Assembly: GCF_036231945.1 (NCBI RefSeq)
Contig: NZ_CP109599.1
Coordinates: 2,202,501-2,266,500 of the forward strand
Reading direction: 5' to 3'
Length of the DNA stretch: 64,000 nt
From: Streptomyces sp. NBC_01429
GTDB lineage: Bacteria; Actinomycetota; Actinomycetes; Streptomycetales; Streptomycetaceae
Shown piece after piece: positions 59,499-64,000 of this stretch; the first letter of the stretch is position 1; every line of letters starts with the position of its first letter. Both the position numbers and the translations under genes were made by a program. A model generated the notes under the pieces. It was not told the origin of the DNA. It made no database searches and worked only from the letters and a program-made list of their open reading frames with translations.

Positions 59499-60551
59499 AT
59501 GTCCGGCCGCAGACCACACCGCTCACGCACCGCAGCCGCCGCCGTGGCGGCCCTCATCGGGCTGGCCGTGACCGGCTGCTCGGCCTTCTCGTCCGGCCCG
59601 TCGCCCTCCGCCGCCTCCGCCCCGGGGCAGACCGGCCCGGCGTCGGTCCTGGGCGAGGCCGCTCCCTCCGCGGCGTCGCCGTTCTGGGTCGATCCGGACA
59701 GCGACGCGGCCCGGCAGGTCAAGGTGTGGGAGAACCAGGGGCGCAAGGACGAGGCCAAGATCCTCCGGCGCATCTCGGAGCGCGCGGTGGCCGAGTGGCC
59801 GGCCGGGGACAACCCCGAACCGCAGGTCCGCCGGACCGTACGGGGCGCGAAGGCCGACAAGCGCACCGCCGTCCTCGTCGCGTACAACATCCCGCACCGC
59901 GACTGCGGCCTCTACTCCGCCGGTGGCGCGCACGACGCCGCCGCCTACCGCTCGTGGATCGGCGCCTTCGCCGACGCGATCGGCGACGCCGACGCGATCG
60001 TCGTCCTGGAGCCGGACGCCGTACCCCACCTCGCGGACGGCTGCACCCCCGAGCAGCACCAGGACGAGCGGTACGAACTGCTCTCCGAGGCCATCGGCAC
60101 CCTCAAGCGCCGGCCGCACACCCGCGTCTATCTGGACGCGGGCAACCCGGCCTGGGTCACCGACCCCGGCAAGCTCGCCGACACGCTCCGGCGCGCCGGT
60201 GTCGAGGCGGCCGACGGCTTCTCGCTGAACGTGTCCAACTTCCAGACCAACGACGCGGTCAAGAGCTACGGCACCCAGCTCTCCGGCCTGCTGGGCGACG
60301 CTCACTTCACGGTGGACACCAGCAGGAACGGCGCGGGCCCCCTCTCCGGCGACCGCGACCAGGCCTGGTGCAACCCCACGGGGCGGGCCCTGGGCACCCC
60401 GCCCACCACCAACACCGGCAACGAACTCCTCGACGCCTTCCTCTGGATCAAACGCCCCGGCGACTCCGACGGCCCGTGCCGGGGCGGCCCGGCCGCCGGC
60501 ACCTGGTGGCCGGAGTACGCGCTCGGGCTGGCGCGCCGGGCGAAGGGCTGA
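59499..60551 (+). CDS. cslZ: GH6 family glucanase, lipoprotein
   Basis: 350 residues with GAGGGG before the ATG. Signal peptide of lipoprotein type: AVTGC puts the lipidated Cys at 27. The GH6 domain covers about 60-345: VLVAYNIPHRDCGLYSAGG, AIVVLEPDAVPHL with the catalytic Asp, VYLDAGNPAW, GFSLNVSNFQ, DTSRNGAG and KRPGDSDGPCRGGPAAGTWWPEYAL, all cellobiohydrolase/endoglucanase II signatures. In S. coelicolor the homologue CslZ lies beside cslA and glxA and trims the tip glucan. Convergent with glxA across 19 bases. Confidence 0.9.
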   Translation: MSGRRPHRSRTAAAAVAALIGLAVTGCSAFSSGPSPSAASAPGQTGPASVLGEAAPSAASPFWVDPDSDAARQVKVWENQGRKDEAKILRRISERAVAEWPAGDNPEPQVRRTVRGAKADKRTAVLVAYNIPHRDCGLYSAGGAHDAAAYRSWIGAFADAIGDADAIVVLEPDAVPHLADGCTPEQHQDERYELLSEAIGTLKRRPHTRVYLDAGNPAWVTDPGKLADTLRRAGVEAADGFSLNVSNFQTNDAVKSYGTQLSGLLGDAHFTVDTSRNGAGPLSGDRDQAWCNPTGRALGTPPTTNTGNELLDAFLWIKRPGDSDGPCRGGPAAGTWWPEYALGLARRAKG

Positions 60552-60570
60552 CGCGCGTCCCCGTGGTGCG

Positions 60571-62565
60571 TCAGGTGACCTGGATCCACTTCGCCTCCGA
60601 CGGGACGCCCGCCTTGTCCGTCGCGAAGAGCATGTACCAGCCCGGCGGGACCACGGCGCGGTCGTTCGGGGCCTCGACGGTCACCGCGTTCTTCGACCTG
60701 CTGAGTTTCAGCTCCACGGAACGCTGCTCCACGTCCGTCGTGTGGGTGACGGCGCTCGGGCGCATCAGACGGGCCTTGGCGATGCGGTCCGGGTGCGGGG
60801 TACGGAAGGTCGCGCGGCCCTTGGCGTCGAGCTTGCCGGGCCCCGCGCCGAGATCCGGGCGGTTCTCCTTCTTGCCCTGGTCGCCCTGGAGGTAGGGCGG
60901 CGTGTAGATCTCCACCCGCTGTTCGAACGTGCCGAGTTTGGTGTTGTCGGCGTCGTTGAACAGCGGATCGGAGCCGAAGGTGACGACCCGGCCGTCGGGG
61001 AGCAGCAGCGCCTCCGAGTGGTAGTTGCGGCCGACCGTGGGGTCCGCCGCCGCGCGGAACGAGTTGGTCGCGGGCTCGTAGAACTGCGCCTTGAGGATGT
61101 CGCTGGCGCTGCGGCCCCGGTAGTCGGAGGAGCCGCCGGTGGTGAACACCGTGTCGTCGGGCAGCAGCACGCTGCTCAGGTAGCGGGTGCCCTGCGGCAG
61201 CTTCGGGCCCTCCCGGAAGGCCGGGCTGTCCTTGTTGAGGTCGACGATGGCGGTGCGGGCGGTGGCCTTGGAGGACTCGCCGACACCGCCGCCGCCCAGC
61301 AGCATCACCCGCTGGTCCTGGACCGGGGGCAGCATCAGGGAGGCGGAGGTCTCCGTCTGGTCGGGGTCGGTGAGGCCGTCGACCTTGGTGAAGGTGTTCT
61401 TCTTCAGGTCCCACAGCCCCGGCTGCCGGCCCTTGTCGGCGGGTCCGTAGCCGGCGTTGGAGCCGGAGTAGAAGAGCTTGCCGCCCTTGGTGAGGAAGAG
61501 CGCGGGGTAGGTGGGGAAGTAACGGGTGGGGCCCTGGGTCCACTTCTTGGTCTTCGGGTCGTACAGCTCGTTGTCCCCGGTGACCACGGCGCCGACGTCG
61601 TCGAGGCCGGAGACGGCGAGGACCTTGCCGTCGTCCAGGGTGACCAGGGTGGGGTACCAGCGGGCCTCCTTCATCGGGTCGACGGGGACGTACTTCTCGG
61701 CCCTGGGGTCGAATTCGTAGGCCGACTTGATGCCCTGGAAGTCCTGCTTCTCCGTGGTGAGCTTCTGCGCGAGGCCGTAGAGGTTGTCCGCGTCCTTGCC
61801 CTTCAGCCCGAGGATCTCGTACTGCGCGGCCTGGGTCGTCAGCGCCTGCGGGCCCTTGTCGACCGCCTCCACGAAGACCCGGGCCTCACCGGGGGTGATC
61901 TTGGTCTGCCAGGGGAGCATCCGGCCGCTCTTGCCGTAGCCGACCTTGAACTCCTTCTTCGCCTTGGGGACCCTGACGTCGGAGGTGCTGACGTACTCGA
62001 CGCCCGACGGGGAGCGGAAGCGGGTGCCCTTCTTGAACGTGTGGGCCCGGTCCGGGTTCTCGTTCTTGACGCGCATCCCGCCGCCCGCCCGGCTGACCTC
62101 GCCGTCGAGGACCTCGTAGCGCGCGGTGCCGCCCGCCACCAGTAGCCGGCCGTCGGGGAGCTGGGAGTGGCCGGCGCAGAAGAAGTCCTCGGGGGTGGGG
62201 ATCTTCTTGAAGGAGTCGTCGGCCGGGTTCCAGAGGATGGTGTCGAAGGAGCCCTCGTCGAACTTCTTCTGGTTGTTGCCCGACCCGGCGATGATCAGCA
62301 CCTTGCCGCTGTGCAGCAGGGCCGCGTGGATCGCGTTCGTACGGAATCGCTTGGGGACGTCGAGCATGGCCCACGAGCCGTACTGCCGCTTGTAGCCGGG
62401 CTGGGCGATCTTGTACGCGTGGTACTTCTCGGCGGCGAAGGAGTAGGCCGCGGGGGCGTTGAGGCCGACGAGCACCACCAGTGCCCCGCCGCCCAGCAGC
62501 GTCTTCTTGAACTTGTCGGACGGCCGGTACCGCGACGTCCCGACCTTCCTGGTGCGCTTGGCCAT
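60571..62565 (-). CDS. glxA: mononuclear copper-radical oxidase GlxA (galactose oxidase family)
   Basis: 664 residues with GGAGGG before the ATG. N-terminal membrane helix (about 23-43), then a Kelch beta-propeller and a C-terminal immunoglobulin-like domain (DUF1929). Active-site residues by comparison with galactose oxidase: Cys130 (FFCAGHS) to cross-link with Tyr304 (RWYPT), Tyr515 and His516 (GRNYHSEAL) and His608 (AVTHTTD). GlxA acts at the hyphal tip outside the membrane, oxidising alcohol groups of the CslA glucan; needed for aerial growth in S. lividans. It starts three bases after the cslA stop, so the two are co-translated. Confidence 0.93.
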   Translation of the reverse strand: MAKRTRKVGTSRYRPSDKFKKTLLGGGALVVLVGLNAPAAYSFAAEKYHAYKIAQPGYKRQYGSWAMLDVPKRFRTNAIHAALLHSGKVLIIAGSGNNQKKFDEGSFDTILWNPADDSFKKIPTPEDFFCAGHSQLPDGRLLVAGGTARYEVLDGEVSRAGGGMRVKNENPDRAHTFKKGTRFRSPSGVEYVSTSDVRVPKAKKEFKVGYGKSGRMLPWQTKITPGEARVFVEAVDKGPQALTTQAAQYEILGLKGKDADNLYGLAQKLTTEKQDFQGIKSAYEFDPRAEKYVPVDPMKEARWYPTLVTLDDGKVLAVSGLDDVGAVVTGDNELYDPKTKKWTQGPTRYFPTYPALFLTKGGKLFYSGSNAGYGPADKGRQPGLWDLKKNTFTKVDGLTDPDQTETSASLMLPPVQDQRVMLLGGGGVGESSKATARTAIVDLNKDSPAFREGPKLPQGTRYLSSVLLPDDTVFTTGGSSDYRGRSASDILKAQFYEPATNSFRAAADPTVGRNYHSEALLLPDGRVVTFGSDPLFNDADNTKLGTFEQRVEIYTPPYLQGDQGKKENRPDLGAGPGKLDAKGRATFRTPHPDRIAKARLMRPSAVTHTTDVEQRSVELKLSRSKNAVTVEAPNDRAVVPPGWYMLFATDKAGVPSEAKWIQVT

Positions 62566-62568
62566 GGC

Positions 62569-64000
62569 TCAGTTCCCTCCTGACGTCGATACGGTCGCGG
62601 CCTGCACCTTCGTGGCGGTCTGCACCGCGGTGGCGGCGTACGCGGGCCGCGGCTCCTCGCCCGCGGGCCGCTCGGCGGGCCGCTCCGCCGGTACGGTCGC
62701 GGTGAGGGCGGCCGTACGTTCCGCGCGTTCCGCGCGCTCGCGCCGCAGCGTCCAGCCCCAGACGGCGACCGGTGCGAGCGCGATCACCAGCGCCAGTGCG
62801 GCCCAGGTGCGCATCGCCACATGGGTGTGGCCGAGGAAGACGGACGCGATGAGCGAGGTGACGAGGACGGCGGCCCAGAAGAGGTGGAGCCGGAACGTCA
62901 TCAGCCGGTCGGGGCTGGCCTGGCCGCCCTTGGGGGTGACGACGAAGCGCCCGTTGGCGCGCAGCAGCGCCGCGCCGAGCGACTTGAGGTAGATGGGCGC
63001 GGAGAGCGCCGACATGGCCATCCCGGCGAGTCCGCCCGAGCCGCTGGGTTCGTGGGGCGAGACGTTGTGGCGCCTGTTCCAGAGGTAGAGGCCGATCTGG
63101 AGGGCGGCGGCGTCGCTGTAGAGCATCAGCAGGACCGAGGAGGAGACCTGGGTGCCCGAGGCGCCGAGCCAGAGGAAGAGGACGCAGCTGAGGATGCCGA
63201 GGAACCAGTTGACGGCCGTCATCGGGTAGTACACGAGCATCAGCGTGTAGCTGAGCAGCCGCCCCGGCGGCACCCGGAAGGGTGCCTTCCAGTACTGCTT
63301 GAGGAGCGTCTCGTAGGTGCCCCGGGACCAGCGCAGCTGCTGGGTGAAGAAGTCGGTCCAGGACGCGGGCCCCTCCCCCACGGCCAGTACGTCGGGGGTG
63401 TAGACGGAGCGCCAGAACCGGCCGGTGAGCGGGTTTCTCGTGCGGTGCAGCTCGAAACCGGTGGCCATGTCCTCGGTGATCGAGTCGTACAGCCCGCCTA
63501 TCTGCTTGAGCGCCTTGATCCGTACGACGTTGTTGGTGCCGACGAACATCGGGGCGTGGTAGCGGTTGCCGGCCCGCTGGATCAGCGCGTGGAACAGGAA
63601 CTGCTGGGACTCGGCGGCCTTGGTGACGGGCGAGGTGTAGTTGCCGTACACCTGCGGTCCGACGACGAAGGCGACGTCCGGGTCGCGGAAGTAACCCGCC
63701 ATCCGTTCCAGGAAGTTGGGGAGCGGTATGTGGTCGGTGTCGACGGAGGCGAAGAAGTCGTAGTCGTCGCCGTGCATGGCGAGCCAGGCGTTGTAGTTGC
63801 CGTGCTTGGTGCGCGCCCTGTGGACGCCCTTCGCACGGTTCCACTGGGGGACGCCCTTACGGGTGAAGTGACGCACCCCCAGCTCCGCGCAGAGCGCCCG
63901 CGCGGCGGGGTCGTCGCCCTCGTCGAGCAGCCAGATGTCGAGGGGGCCGCTGTGGCGCAGCCGTACGGCTCCTTCGAGCGTGGCCCGCGCCATGGCGAGC
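62569..64000 (-). CDS. cslA: cellulose synthase-like GT2 glycosyltransferase, 5' part missing (off right edge)
   Basis: The last 476 residues are visible; the frame stays open to the window edge, and the ATG at 63993 is internal. GT2 motifs of processive synthases: FASVDTDHIPLP (DxD), SITEDMATGFELH (TED) and QQLRWSRGTYE (QxxRW), followed by four to five membrane helices (about 235-430) and an Ala/Pro-rich cytoplasmic tail. It polymerises a beta-glucan from UDP-glucose at growing tips. Operon with glxA. In the Streptomyces enzyme the missing part holds the first helices and the first catalytic Asp. Confidence 0.92.
   Translation of the reverse strand, partial: LAMARATLEGAVRLRHSGPLDIWLLDEGDDPAARALCAELGVRHFTRKGVPQWNRAKGVHRARTKHGNYNAWLAMHGDDYDFFASVDTDHIPLPNFLERMAGYFRDPDVAFVVGPQVYGNYTSPVTKAAESQQFLFHALIQRAGNRYHAPMFVGTNNVVRIKALKQIGGLYDSITEDMATGFELHRTRNPLTGRFWRSVYTPDVLAVGEGPASWTDFFTQQLRWSRGTYETLLKQYWKAPFRVPPGRLLSYTLMLVYYPMTAVNWFLGILSCVLFLWLGASGTQVSSSVLLMLYSDAAALQIGLYLWNRRHNVSPHEPSGSGGLAGMAMSALSAPIYLKSLGAALLRANGRFVVTPKGGQASPDRLMTFRLHLFWAAVLVTSLIASVFLGHTHVAMRTWAALALVIALAPVAVWGWTLRRERAERAERTAALTATVPAERPAERPAGEEPRPAYAATAVQTATKVQAATVSTSGGN

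Overview
The window is very GC-rich, with frequent GTG/TTG starts, AGGAGG-type ribosome sites, many 4-bp stop/start overlaps and a typical actinobacterial gene set: WhiJ-type XRE plus DUF397 genes, a TipA-like MerR, DUF6230, DUF6114 and DUF3817 proteins, isobutyryl-CoA mutase, and the cslA/glxA/cslZ group. It is almost certainly Streptomyces or a close relative, from a chromosome. I see no tRNA, rRNA, CRISPR array, integrase or complete insertion sequence.

Region by region. 1-813: 5' part of an ABC exporter running off the left edge, then a 45-residue basic gene. 1.4-8.1 kb: an operon of an amino-acid-type permease, FGGY kinase, GlpA-like dehydrogenase and FAD oxidoreductase, preceded by a DeoR repressor. 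8.4-9.9 kb: secreted GH16 glucanase behind a perfect LacI-type operator. 10.0-15.6 kb: MacB-type exporter divergent from a two-component system. 15.7-17.5 kb: secreted serine hydrolase and a small phosphatase. 17.7-22.2 kb: TipA-like MerR overlapping a macrolide-type glycosyltransferase, then an MFS exporter divergent from a LysR regulator. 22.3-23.5 kb: no credible gene, but a long inverted repeat with internal hairpins. 23.6-26.2 kb: two DUF397 genes, an XRE regulator, an ATPase-fold protein and a DUF6415-like gene. 26.4-32.2 kb: an array of four operators at exact 21-bp spacing, an orphan Clp_N-repeat protein, a two-component system, a secreted trypsin-like protease and a second Clp_N protein with its own helix-turn-helix. 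32.3-34.1 kb: cytochrome P450 convergent with a small cNMP-binding protein. 34.4-36.8 kb: TetR divergent from a flavin monooxygenase, with paired operators. 36.9-40.8 kb: dicarboxylate transporter divergent from a CitA/DcuS-type two-component system. 41.2-47.5 kb: glycolysis and acetate node (pfkA, pta-ackA, pyk). 47.6-50.3 kb: three-gene cell-surface locus. 50.9-56.6 kb: thioredoxin-TPR protein, TetR, MarR-controlled ABC exporter, VOC protein and WYL regulator. 56.6-59.3 kb: icmA, DUF3817 and MarR. 59.5-64.0 kb: cslZ convergent with glxA-cslA (cslA truncated by the right edge).

Functionally, pfkA and pyk control glycolysis while pta and ackA interconvert acetyl-CoA and acetate; icmA feeds branched C4 acyl-CoA into metabolism; cslA, glxA and cslZ build, oxidise and trim a beta-glucan at the hyphal tip. 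The most unusual parts are the 21-bp operator array with its Clp_N/two-component/protease neighbourhood, the long inverted repeat near 22.3-23.5 kb, the leaderless autoregulated promoter at 32.2 kb, a perfect 52-bp palindrome at 41.1 kb, and the TipA-like regulator fused by overlap to a glycosyltransferase gene. Functions are assigned by recognising families and motifs by eye; no database search was run.
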